DNA of 64,000 bases from NCBI RefSeq assembly GCF_963668385.1, contig NZ_OY764327.1, positions 5,836,724-5,900,723 on the forward strand, given 5' to 3'. The DNA comes from an uncultured Carboxylicivirga sp. GTDB lineage: Bacteria > Bacteroidota > Bacteroidia > Bacteroidales > Marinilabiliaceae. Of this stretch, positions 29,154-37,799 are shown in pieces (position 1 is the first letter of the stretch; the number at the start of each line of letters is the position of its first letter). A program made the translations under genes and the position numbers. The notes beneath the pieces are model-generated. The model had not been told where the DNA came from. It worked only from the letters and a program-made list of their open reading frames with translations, and did not search any database.

Positions 29154-29184
29154 TAAAAAAAAGGTTGCCTAGTAAGACAACCTT
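29154..29184 (-). terminator. Terminator after the Lrp gene
   Basis: AAGGTTG (29161-29167) pairs with CAACCTT (29178-29184); the A-run at 29155-29160 reads as a T-run on the minus strand. Confidence 0.8.
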
Positions 29185-29205
29185 CATATCCAATGTAATA
29201 TTTTT

Positions 29206-29670
29206 TTACTCAATAGGTAACTGACGCTTAAAGCTTTCATCCAACGAAATAATGGTTTCGGTAGCTGAAATACCTGCAATAGACTGCAACTTATCGTGCA
29301 AAATACGCTTCAAATGCTCATTACTCTTAGCATAAATTTTAATAAACACTGCGTACTGACCAGTTGTATAATGACATTCAACAATTTGTGGGATATCTTC
29401 TAACATCTTCACCACTTTATCGAACAAACTAGCTTTTTTAAGAAAGATTCCCATAAAAGCACATGTATGATATCCTATTTTTGTTGGATTAATGATAAAC
29501 TCAGAGCCTTTTATAACGCCCATATTCATTAAACGTTGTATACGTTGATGAATAGCAGCACCTGATACCTTACATTCACGCGCAACTTCCAAAAATGGAA
29601 TACGAGCATTTTTAGTAATCAGTGACAAAATCTTTTTATCTAAGTTATCGATTTGTGAATTACTCTCCAT
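29206..29670 (-). CDS. Lrp/AsnC family transcriptional regulator
   Basis: This 154-residue regulator has an N-terminal AsnC helix-turn-helix (DNLDKKILSLITKNARIPFLEVARECKVS, IHQRIQRL) and a C-terminal RAM/AsnC ligand domain (VECHYTTGQYAVFIKIYAKS). Family members sense amino acids and control amino-acid metabolism. No obvious target lies next to it; the mscS gene is downstream-divergent in context only. Confidence 0.93.
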   Translation of the reverse strand: MESNSQIDNLDKKILSLITKNARIPFLEVARECKVSGAAIHQRIQRLMNMGVIKGSEFIINPTKIGYHTCAFMGIFLKKASLFDKVVKMLEDIPQIVECHYTTGQYAVFIKIYAKSNEHLKRILHDKLQSIAGISATETIISLDESFKRQLPIE

Positions 29671-29731
29671 ACTAATTTTGACAATTGTTAGAATTTGTAA
29701 ATAAATTTACGCTTTCATTAATAATTTGGTA

Positions 29732-29739
29732 CAAAATTA
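29732..29739 (-). promoter_or_regulatory. -7 box for the Lrp gene
   Basis: On the minus strand TAATTTTG matches TAnnTTTG, 62 bases before the ATG at 29670. No paired -33 element. Confidence 0.35.
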
Positions 29740-29923
29740 ATCTATATAAATTTAATATCCAATGATAAGATATTGAAATGTGAAAATTTTAACTTTGAAA
29801 AACAGTTAACCATACCAATTTTCAAACACAACATCACCCAATATGTCAATACATTAACATCAAAACATCACTAACACTGCACCGATACAACATTAATCTA
29901 TAAGTACCAAAAGTCATAATTTG

Positions 29924-31207
29924 TTAATCCATTACTAAACTTCCCGAAGTTGGAAATTGATAAACCCGTAAATCAAATTCGGGTAATATAGCAAGTATAT
30001 GATCCATAATATCAGCCTGAATTGATTCATAATTACCCCATGCCTGATCGTTACTAAAAACATAGAATTCAATAGGCAAGCCTTTTTCTGTTGGTTGTAA
30101 GTGTCGCACTAAAAAAGTCATTTCGCTATGAATTTTAGGATGATGATGCAAATACTCTTCAAGGTACTTACGAAACAATCCAATGTTGGTTAAGCGGCGC
30201 CCATTAACCTTCACACTTTCATCAATTCCCATTTCTTTGTTATAATTTGCAATCTCTTTTTCTTTCGTTTCAATATAAGAATTAAGGAAATGTATTTTTT
30301 TAGCACGTTCCAGCATTTCAGTCGAGCAAAATTTTACACTTCGCATGTCAATATTTACCGCTCTTTTTATTCGTCGACCACCCGATTCTTCCATCCCTTT
30401 CCAATTCATAAACGGATGCGAAACCATTTCGTAGGTAGGAATTGTTGTGATTGTTTTATCCCAGTTCTGAATTTTTACAGTATTTAGCGAAATATCCATA
30501 ACGGTACCATCGGCATTATGCGAAGGCATGCTAACCCAATCGCCTATACGAACCATTTTATACGCCGATAATTGAACACTGGCAACCAGCCCTAAAATAG
30601 TATCTTTAAATATTAATAATAGCACTGCTGCAATGGCCCCCAAACCAGTAAACAATGCAACGAGCTTTACATTAAAAACAATGGAAACCACCACCAATAC
30701 GCCAATAAAATAACCAATAATCTGAGCTACCTGAATGTATCCTTTAATAGGCCTTTCCTGCGCATAATCGTGCGTTTCGTAAATATCCATAATGGCATTA
30801 AAAAAGGCAGTTAAACTCCATACAAACACCACTACCAGATAAATCATAATAGCTTTATGTACAATATCTCCTACTTGTGGAAAATCGTTAAAAACAATTC
30901 CATTAAAGACGTACAGTACAAAAGCCGGAGCCAAATGCGATAATCGATGAAATACCTGACGGTCTACAAAAAAATCATCGTACTTCGATTTAGTTTTGCG
31001 TATTACCTTTTCAATAGCTTTGATAATATAAAAACGAGTGAGTTTATTTACCAAATAACTTATTAGTAATACAATAATTGATAGAACTACAACTTTTAAT
31101 ATGAGTCCTGAAGTGTCGGATAATCCTAAATTGGTAAAATACTGATCAACCCAACTATTAATTATATTATCAAACTCGATGGTTCCTTGCGTATCTGTCG
31201 CCTCCAT
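29924..31207 (-). CDS. MscS-family mechanosensitive channel (YbdG-like)
   Basis: This 427-residue inner-membrane protein has about five hydrophobic helices up to residue 205, then the MscS pore helix and beta domain (LFTGLGAIAAVLLLIFKDTILGLVASVQL, MVRIGDWVSMP, DGTVMDISLNTVKIQNWDKT, TIPTYEMVSHPFMNWKGM). Its length and C-terminal region with insertions fit the YbdG subgroup, which responds to mild osmotic stress. It is divergent from the M64 peptidase gene over 70 bases. Confidence 0.9.
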   Translation of the reverse strand: MEATDTQGTIEFDNIINSWVDQYFTNLGLSDTSGLILKVVVLSIIVLLISYLVNKLTRFYIIKAIEKVIRKTKSKYDDFFVDRQVFHRLSHLAPAFVLYVFNGIVFNDFPQVGDIVHKAIMIYLVVVFVWSLTAFFNAIMDIYETHDYAQERPIKGYIQVAQIIGYFIGVLVVVSIVFNVKLVALFTGLGAIAAVLLLIFKDTILGLVASVQLSAYKMVRIGDWVSMPSHNADGTVMDISLNTVKIQNWDKTITTIPTYEMVSHPFMNWKGMEESGGRRIKRAVNIDMRSVKFCSTEMLERAKKIHFLNSYIETKEKEIANYNKEMGIDESVKVNGRRLTNIGLFRKYLEEYLHHHPKIHSEMTFLVRHLQPTEKGLPIEFYVFSNDQAWGNYESIQADIMDHILAILPEFDLRVYQFPTSGSLVMD

Positions 31208-31263
31208 TATTTATGATTTTGTTCTTGATTTATGGTTTAAAACTGTAATTTTAGCTCTTGTCA

Positions 31264-31271
31264 CAAAAATA
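31264..31271 (-). promoter_or_regulatory. -7 box for the MscS gene
   Basis: On the minus strand TATTTTTG matches TAnnTTTG, about 57 bases upstream of the ATG at 31207. Confidence 0.35.
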
Positions 31272-31277
31272 AATTCT

Positions 31278-32564
31278 ATGCAAAAAGTCTTAGTAAATAT
31301 CATTATCTTTTTCGGAATTACAAGCTGCCTAAGGGCTCAAACTTTCTACGATGAGCACTTCGAAGATAAATCGATGCGAATTGATTTAATTTTGGCAGGT
31401 AATAAAGATTCTCAGACGGTATATATTTCGGAGTTTAAAAAAGAGCCTTATTGGGGAGGATCAAAACAAAATTTGATCGATAGTTTTAACTATGGAGAGT
31501 ATCGCTATTTTATTATTGATGAAGAAACGAGCGATACTTTATACTCAAGAGGATTTTGCACTTTATTTGAAGAGTGGCGAAGTACCGAAGAAGCCAAACA
31601 CATGAATAAAGCTTTTTATCAAACCGTTACTTTTCCTTTTCCTAAGCATGAGTTTTCTTTCGTTCTTAACGAGCGTCATCGCGATGGCAGTTTTTCAACC
31701 ATGCTTAGTCAGAAAATTGATCCAACGGATGTTAATATTCGCCAAACACAAACAGGAAAATACGAAGTTGCACAAATTATAAATAACGGCCCATCCGATC
31801 AAATGGTCGATCTTTTATTCATTGCTGAAGGCTACACAGCTAATGAAATGGATAAATTTAAGAACGACGTAAAAAAACAAGCTGAATACTTATTAAGTCA
31901 ATCACCATATCTCGAAAATAAAGACAAGTTTAACTTTTGGGCAGTTTGCTCACCATCGAAAGATAGCGGACCAAGCGAACCAGAAAAAGGTATTTGGAAA
32001 GAAACAGCTGTTAATTCAGCATTCAACACCTTTTATGTCGATCGTTATTTAGAAACCACTGATGTAAAAGCCATTCGTGATATTGCTGCCGAAGCACCTT
32101 ACGATCACATTGTAGTTTTGGTCAATTCGAAACGATATGGCGGAGGTGGAATTTACAATCACTTTTCTCTGGGAACAGCCGATAATCATTTAGCCAATAC
32201 CGTTTTAATTCACGAACTAGGTCATGGTTTATTTGGATTAGCTGATGAATATTACACCTCTGATGTTGCCTACGAAGACTTTTTTGATTTAAAGGTTGAA
32301 CCCTGGCAACCTAACATTACCACTTTAGTTGATTTCGATTCAAAATGGAAAGGAATGATATCGACAAATACTCCGGTACCGACTCCAACTGGCTCCGAAT
32401 TCGATGATCAAACAGGAGTGTTTGAGGGAGGTGGCTATGTTTCGAAAGGCGTTTATCGTCCGGCTGTTAATTGCCGAATGAAATCAAATGAAGCAGCAGG
32501 TTTTTGCGATGTATGCAAAGATGCTGGCAATAAAATGATAATATTTCTAACTCAACACCAATAA
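31278..32564 (+). CDS. Secreted M64 family metallopeptidase
   Basis: Starting at ATG 31278 this is a 428-residue secreted protein with signal peptide VNIIIFFGITSCLRAQ. The zinc motif HELGHGLFGLADEYY and the preceding DHIVVLVNSKRYGGGGIYN are typical of the M64 (IgA peptidase-like) family in Bacteroidota. An N-terminal domain (about 20-150) precedes the catalytic domain. An upstream in-frame start at 31179 overlaps the divergent mscS gene and has no signal peptide, so it was rejected. It ends one base before the aldo-keto reductase start. Confidence 0.9.
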   Translation: MQKVLVNIIIFFGITSCLRAQTFYDEHFEDKSMRIDLILAGNKDSQTVYISEFKKEPYWGGSKQNLIDSFNYGEYRYFIIDEETSDTLYSRGFCTLFEEWRSTEEAKHMNKAFYQTVTFPFPKHEFSFVLNERHRDGSFSTMLSQKIDPTDVNIRQTQTGKYEVAQIINNGPSDQMVDLLFIAEGYTANEMDKFKNDVKKQAEYLLSQSPYLENKDKFNFWAVCSPSKDSGPSEPEKGIWKETAVNSAFNTFYVDRYLETTDVKAIRDIAAEAPYDHIVVLVNSKRYGGGGIYNHFSLGTADNHLANTVLIHELGHGLFGLADEYYTSDVAYEDFFDLKVEPWQPNITTLVDFDSKWKGMISTNTPVPTPTGSEFDDQTGVFEGGGYVSKGVYRPAVNCRMKSNEAAGFCDVCKDAGNKMIIFLTQHQ

Positions 32565-32565
32565 T

Positions 32566-33564
32566 ATGAACTACGTAGCAGCTAACAACCGATACGACAA
32601 AATGCTATATAATCGCTGTGGTCGAAGCGGACTAAAGCTTTCTGCAATTTCGCTGGGGTTATGGCATAACTTTGGCTCGGCTGATGTTTTTGATAATTCT
32701 CGCTCCATTCTGTTACATGCCTTCGATAACGGAATTACGCACTTTGATTTAGCCAATAATTATGGTCCTCAGCCAGGTTCTGCCGAAGAAACACTGGGGC
32801 GCGTATTAAAAAGCGATTTGAAAAGCTATCGCGATGAACTGGTAATATCAACCAAAGCCGGATATTTAATGTGGGATGGCCCATACGGCGACTGGGGATC
32901 GAAAAAGTACCTTACCGCCAGCCTCAATCAAAGCTTAAAAAGAATGGGATTAGATTATGTTGATATTTTCTATCATCATCGCCCCGACCCAGAAACGCCT
33001 TTGGAGGAAACCATGGCTGCTTTGGATTTAATTGTTCGTCAAGGCAAAGCTCTATATGTAGGTTTATCTAACTACTCGGCAGAGCAAACTCAAAAAGCAG
33101 AATCGATTCTTCGCGAATTGGGAACTCCTTGCTTAATTCATCAGCCCCGATATCATATTTTCGAAAGATGGGTAGAAGGTGGTTTGTTAGAAGTATTAGA
33201 AAAAAGAGGCATAGGCTGCATTCCGTTCTCGCCTTTGGCACAGGGCCTACTTACCGATCGATATTTAAAAGGTATACCTGAAGATTCGAGAATGGCAAAA
33301 GCTCATTTCTTAAAAGAATCGATGCTAACCGATGTAAAACGAAAAGCTATTTTTGAACTAAATGAGATGGCTCAACAACGAGGCCAATCTTTGGCACAAA
33401 TGGCTGTTGCATGGCTTTTAAGTCATAAAACGGTTACAACCGTTTTGGTTGGAGCATCATCGACACAACAATTAAGCAACAACATTGCAGCTCTCGACAA
33501 TATTGAGTTTACTGCCGAAGAATTAGAAAAGATTGATACGATATCAAAACCCGTTTGGGCTTAG
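32566..33564 (+). CDS. Aldo/keto reductase (YghZ/Gpr-like)
   Basis: This 332-residue NADPH-dependent reductase resembles E. coli YghZ, which reduces L-glyceraldehyde-3-phosphate and other aldehydes. Visible motifs are THFDLANNYGPQPGSAEE (Asp and Tyr of the catalytic tetrad), STKAGYLMWDGPYGDWGS (Lys), DIFYHHRPD (His) and PFSPLAQGLLTDRYL. It starts one base after the M64 peptidase stop, so they are co-transcribed, though no functional link is clear. Confidence 0.93.
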   Translation: MNYVAANNRYDKMLYNRCGRSGLKLSAISLGLWHNFGSADVFDNSRSILLHAFDNGITHFDLANNYGPQPGSAEETLGRVLKSDLKSYRDELVISTKAGYLMWDGPYGDWGSKKYLTASLNQSLKRMGLDYVDIFYHHRPDPETPLEETMAALDLIVRQGKALYVGLSNYSAEQTQKAESILRELGTPCLIHQPRYHIFERWVEGGLLEVLEKRGIGCIPFSPLAQGLLTDRYLKGIPEDSRMAKAHFLKESMLTDVKRKAIFELNEMAQQRGQSLAQMAVAWLLSHKTVTTVLVGASSTQQLSNNIAALDNIEFTAEELEKIDTISKPVWA

Positions 33565-33577
33565 ATAAATCATCATC

Positions 33578-33615
33578 ATAAAAAAACGAAAGCTGCCCGT
33601 TATGGAGCAGCTTTC
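33578..33615. terminator. Terminator between convergent genes
   Basis: GAAAGCTGC (33588-33596) pairs with GCAGCTTTC (33607-33615). The A-run at 33580-33586 gives a T-run for the minus strand, so it best serves the secreted zincin-like gene; on the plus strand only TTATT follows. Confidence 0.85.
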
Positions 33616-33650
33616 TTATTATAATAATAGCTTGATAACTTCAATGCAAT

Positions 33651-36200
33651 TTATTGAATGATCAATTTATAGGTGTCGGTATTACCCGCTGATTCAACCG
33701 ATAAGATGTAAATTCCTTTTTTCAATTGAGATGTACTTAACTTCATTTCCGAGCTATTGGTTTTAGAAGTTAAAACCAATCCTCCACCAATGTTATAAAC
33801 TTTTACATAAGCATCAGAAGCATCCTCATTACTAAAACTAATTTTCACCTCTTCACCCGATTTCACAGGGTTAGGATAAACCGATAGCATTTGTAAAGCA
33901 TCCGCATCCTTCTTAATTGAAGTTGGAAGTGCCACATTTGATAGATCATTATCGTATTGATACCAACGAAGATTCCAATTGGCGCGTTCTTTTACTCCAT
34001 CGCCTAATTGTAATCGATAATCAAAATGAGCTTTTCTGGTTTGCTCGCCTTCGTAGATATAATCAGTATTACAAATAACAGCTATAACCAAATCGTTGGC
34101 AGCAGGCTTATCAATATTAAGTGAACATTCGCCACCCAAAACAGGCTCACCATAAACAACCGTTCCATCTGTAGCCCGGTAACATAACTGGCAGCTCATA
34201 TTGTTACCAATAGGCTGGAAATCAACAGTAACTTTATCACCCTCTACAATTAAAGGAATTTGATTGGCACCCGACCAACCCGGAGTTGTTCTGTACTCAG
34301 GTGTAAGCAAACCAGTTCCATCATCAGTTGTTACCGCATAAGGAGTTGCATACCACACATCAGGTTTTATCCATGCTGGCTCCCACTCTGCCTGAATGGC
34401 ACTGCCAAAATTATCATCCAATAACTGACGACATGCTCCTGTCCAGTTACCCATATCAACCATAGCTTGTTTGGCTCTGTATTCCATAATTAAACGACGC
34501 ATTTGATAATCGCCCAACGTTTCGCTAATACCATCTAAAACCCTGTTTTCGCAATTACGCCAAATCCATGCCACACTATGATCACCAAATATTTGACTAA
34601 ATATAACCGGGAATAGGTTTCCATATTGATTACCTCCTAATAGATTACGCCATGTACAAATTTGCTGATCACCATCAAACATATTTACACCTTCGGCCGA
34701 AGGACCACCAAAACTACCATCCTGAAGCCATCCACTGTAACATTCAATTGGCATAAACGGAGCTATTAAAGCACCGGCATTTAAGAAGCCCATTGATGAA
34801 TAATCGCCTGATTTTTGCGACTCCATCTCTTGTTGCAACCAGGTATTTCCACCTTCCTGAAACCAAGCAGCATTTTTAGCTCCGGGTAAATCAGCCAATA
34901 GAGAGTGAATTCCTTCATGAATCATTGCTCCCATCTGGGCTTCTCTATCGTTGTAAGGACAATTAGGATCGAAAGAATAAACCGGATAATACGAAGCTAA
35001 TACCATTGGCCAGTTCTCGCCTTCATAATTAATGTTTCCCATCCATCCGCCTAAGGCTTCGTCATCGGCATCATCGGTACTTAAACCAGAACCATAAAGG
35101 TAGATAGCACTACGATATCCATTTTTTATCCTCTTATCTGGTGGCCATCCCATAACATCTCTGAAATAAGCAAAATCCTGATTAAAGCGATCTAACATTG
35201 GTTGAATAGCAGCTTCGGTAATTTCGCTACGAGCATTAGGTCCCCATACAAATGTCCACCATCCCGAAGACAAACGACCTTCAACATTTTCGCAATCATC
35301 TAAATCCTTCGTTGGCATTTCCAATTCGGGAAACTCATCTTTAAAATCGTAATAAATAGGAGGATCGTAAGCAGGCCATGCGAATGCAGAACCATCGTTA
35401 CTATTGCTAACAGTAACGTTGACTACCTTCTGAGAGTAACCACCACAATCGTTGATACATACAACCTGATAAGCCCCCATTTGATTAACTTGTAGATTCT
35501 CCAGGAAGATATTGTCCACACCCGAAGCACTAAAATCATCCGGACCAAACCAATACAACTCGCCATCACCAGATATCTCAGCGGTAATGCTTACATTATC
35601 GCCAGCCACAACTACCACATTCGATAGTTCTACGGCATCAGAATTATTTACCTGCACCATTGTTTCAATCTCTGATGCCGAACATGGTGATTCGTCAGAT
35701 GCAAATACGCGCCACTCGATAATACCGGTAGCCGTTTCGCTTTTCATATTAATGCGAATTTTACTCGACCAAACACCAAGCGACAATGAGTTATCAACAT
35801 CTAATTCAGCACCAATCTGTCCGGCATTTATCCAGCTTACACCATTCCAATATTCGATATAAGCATCAGTTGGTTGACCAATACCACCTCCATCGGACCA
35901 CCAAAACACATTGGTAGATTCAATATTAATTTGAGTATCCCACTCATACTGAACCCAATTATAGGTATTGTAAAACGAATCGCCATTCCAGTTACCATAT
36001 GCCCCTTCTTCAGGTTTCTCCATTGAACTGGTTGATGAAATACCATCATTAACTGCAGTAAGCACCTCCCATGGCGATACAAAGGAAGTAGAAACGGTGG
36101 CCTCCAAAGCCCGATTAGTGATTGTTTGGGCCCACATATTACTTGCATTCAAAAACAAGAATAGCAGAACTACTCTGAAAAATGTAAATTTTAAATTCAT
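33651..36200 (-). CDS. Secreted zincin-like protein with Ig-like domain and type IX sorting domain
   Basis: This 849-residue protein has a signal peptide (VVLLFLFLNASNMWAQ), an N-terminal beta-sandwich that looks discoidin-like (about 25-170), an Ig-like domain (about 180-265), a central domain with HEGIHSLL near residue 428 followed by AAWFQEGGNTWLQQEM (a plausible HExxH...E gluzincin site), and a C-terminal type IX secretion sorting domain (SVYPNPVKSGEEVKI, KVYNIGG, LKKGIYIL). The central domain resembles DUF6055-type proteins; I am not certain of that name. It is probably exported and attached to the cell surface. Proteolytic activity is inferred. Confidence 0.85.
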   Translation of the reverse strand: MNLKFTFFRVVLLFLFLNASNMWAQTITNRALEATVSTSFVSPWEVLTAVNDGISSTSSMEKPEEGAYGNWNGDSFYNTYNWVQYEWDTQINIESTNVFWWSDGGGIGQPTDAYIEYWNGVSWINAGQIGAELDVDNSLSLGVWSSKIRINMKSETATGIIEWRVFASDESPCSASEIETMVQVNNSDAVELSNVVVVAGDNVSITAEISGDGELYWFGPDDFSASGVDNIFLENLQVNQMGAYQVVCINDCGGYSQKVVNVTVSNSNDGSAFAWPAYDPPIYYDFKDEFPELEMPTKDLDDCENVEGRLSSGWWTFVWGPNARSEITEAAIQPMLDRFNQDFAYFRDVMGWPPDKRIKNGYRSAIYLYGSGLSTDDADDEALGGWMGNINYEGENWPMVLASYYPVYSFDPNCPYNDREAQMGAMIHEGIHSLLADLPGAKNAAWFQEGGNTWLQQEMESQKSGDYSSMGFLNAGALIAPFMPIECYSGWLQDGSFGGPSAEGVNMFDGDQQICTWRNLLGGNQYGNLFPVIFSQIFGDHSVAWIWRNCENRVLDGISETLGDYQMRRLIMEYRAKQAMVDMGNWTGACRQLLDDNFGSAIQAEWEPAWIKPDVWYATPYAVTTDDGTGLLTPEYRTTPGWSGANQIPLIVEGDKVTVDFQPIGNNMSCQLCYRATDGTVVYGEPVLGGECSLNIDKPAANDLVIAVICNTDYIYEGEQTRKAHFDYRLQLGDGVKERANWNLRWYQYDNDLSNVALPTSIKKDADALQMLSVYPNPVKSGEEVKISFSNEDASDAYVKVYNIGGGLVLTSKTNSSEMKLSTSQLKKGIYILSVESAGNTDTYKLIIQ

Positions 36201-36670
36201 TTTTTCATAGATTTTTAGTTAAGAATTTTGGTTTAGAAACCTCTAAGATTTCACTTCAAAACTATAACATGAATGATATTTAACTATATCACAAATGATT
36301 ATTATACTTGTACAAATGTTTATATTAAAGAGAATATCAATCTTCCAAAATTATATTAATTAATACTATCAAAGCAGACACAATCCGTGCAATGCCTTAT
36401 CACTCCAAGAAAGTAATGCCATTCAATATACACTAACTGATTCTTAAATAATACTCAAACAAAATTGTTTTGATTTGCTTATCAATCAATTGCACATAAA
36501 CATGTAGTTAAACTACAATCCAATTATCTAATTATTTATATTATTATAACCCCAACAACAAGAAACAAACTAAAAAAATTGACTACCTCATCAATAATAT
36601 GCAGTAATAACAGATGATTTAAAATCATTTCAAATTAACAACAAAAACACCAAGTATACTTTCATTTTAA
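36201..36670. other. Gene-free AT-rich interval of about 470 bases
   Basis: Very AT-rich. The only supported element is a -7 box for the gene on its left (36257-36264). No ORF with a credible start and no strong hairpin were seen. Confidence 0.6.
36257..36264 (-). promoter_or_regulatory. -7 box for the secreted zincin-like gene
   Basis: On the minus strand TAGTTTTG matches TAnnTTTG, 56 bases before the ATG at 36200. Confidence 0.4.
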
Positions 36671-36700
36671 TTGTAAAAGATCAATTATTCTTTAAATTTG
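36671..36700 (+). promoter_or_regulatory. Promoter upstream of the 242-residue unknown protein
   Basis: TAAATTTG (36693-36700) is a -7 match with TTG at 36671-36673, 19 bases upstream. The transcription start would be near 36707, giving a short leader before 36729. Confidence 0.6.
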
Positions 36701-36728
36701 AACACACAAAAGCAGAATTACTATAAAT

Positions 36729-37457
36729 ATGGAATACTTAAAGGCAACCACATCTCTTCTTTCGTTTATAAAAGAAACCAATCAGAAACTGCTTGGTAAT
36801 TTATCTGAACTGGCACAAACACCTAACAAGATGTTTATTCAAAGCAGTACTAAAGATGTTAAAGAAGTTGTGATGACAGCCTTTTCCAACGATTTTGTAA
36901 ATACGACTCTAGCCAACGAAAGCAATTCGAAAGCTTTTGTAATGACCGATATTGCCACCATGCTTGTAAAAGGTACCGAGTTAACCTACATTCTATACAA
37001 AGGGTATCATTCGGCTATTGAAAAAGGAATGGTATTTTACCAAATCATCAATCGCGATACATTAGAATACATTAACGATCTTCAGTTTAGCAACATTGAA
37101 GAGAATATTTTTTACTCGATATCTGCTCCCGAACAAGAAGAGAGTTCGTGCAATGCCATGGAAACCGATGAGGAAGTAAAAAATGGCAAAAGCATTGTAT
37201 TTCTTATTGGCCACATGAACGAAAACCGGCTTTTATATGATATTCAACGTTTGATTTTTGATACGGTGAATAACGTAAGAAAGCACTCCACCATTCAATT
37301 TAACTTCATCATTAACATTGCCCGTTTTGGCGGAAGTCCATCGGCAGAATTAAAACAAGCGGTAAAAAACATCGAAGCTTATACCAAGCAGCACATCTAT
37401 ACCGAATATCAAAATGTTGATTTTAAATTTGAGTTTGAGCAAGAATCAAACCTTTAG
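36729..37457 (+). CDS. Cytoplasmic protein of unknown function
   Basis: I do not recognise this 242-residue protein. It has no signal peptide or membrane helix; an acidic linker (APEQEESSCNAMETDEE) near residue 140 divides it into two mixed alpha/beta halves. It has its own promoter and is followed by a 340-base gap. No conserved catalytic motif is visible. Confidence 0.8.
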   Translation: MEYLKATTSLLSFIKETNQKLLGNLSELAQTPNKMFIQSSTKDVKEVVMTAFSNDFVNTTLANESNSKAFVMTDIATMLVKGTELTYILYKGYHSAIEKGMVFYQIINRDTLEYINDLQFSNIEENIFYSISAPEQEESSCNAMETDEEVKNGKSIVFLIGHMNENRLLYDIQRLIFDTVNNVRKHSTIQFNFIINIARFGGSPSAELKQAVKNIEAYTKQHIYTEYQNVDFKFEFEQESNL

Positions 37458-37799
37458 CAAAAACGGGGCATAATATTTAACATGCCAATACTTCGGAAAA
37501 AACATGCTTACGTTTTTGTAAAACATGCTTACGTTTTTTAGCCTACTTAGTAAGTGTTTATTATCAATAACTTACAAACTAAGAAAAACGCACTTTTCAA
37601 GTGTACTTTTGAGCATGAAAATAAAAGTATTTATAGGCAATCTACCCTTTAAAACATCAATATAGAAACCAGTTATAGTCTGTATTTTGCAATTGACTAC
37701 ATAAAATCAACAATTCACTTCATTGCATTTTTAATAGGAGTTCATTCATTATAATATTGTAGTATCGATAATTGATTAGAAACCTATTAAACATACAAT
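37458..37799. other. Intergenic region with a 21-bp direct repeat and RRM-like fragment
   Basis: AACATGCTTACGTTTTT occurs twice at 37501-37517 and 37522-37538, exactly 21 bases apart. A -7-like TACTTTTG lies at 37604-37611. Just after it an ATG at 37615 opens 16 codons reading KVFIGNLPFKT, which resembles the RNP2 motif of RRM proteins, before a stop at 37663. The rest holds nothing I can support. Confidence 0.5.
37615..37665 (+). pseudogene. Possible remnant of an RRM RNA-binding protein gene
   Basis: Sixteen codons encode VFIGNLPFKT, close to the N-terminal RNP2 motif of small bacterial RRM proteins, then an in-frame TAG. No RNP1 motif follows in any forward frame. This may be a decayed gene or a coincidence. 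Confidence 0.25.

Larger units (their letters stand above)
28843..29205. other. Gene-free AT-rich interval of about 360 bases
   Basis: It contains the -7 box of the secreted protein at its left and the Lrp-gene terminator at its right. The middle (28930-29150) is AT-rich; I see no ORF with a start and no strong structure there. Confidence 0.6.

Noticed and set aside
29790-29797. TAACTTTG on the plus strand as a promoter
   Set aside because: No gene follows on that strand and the -33 spacing is wrong; such matches are expected by chance in AT-rich DNA.
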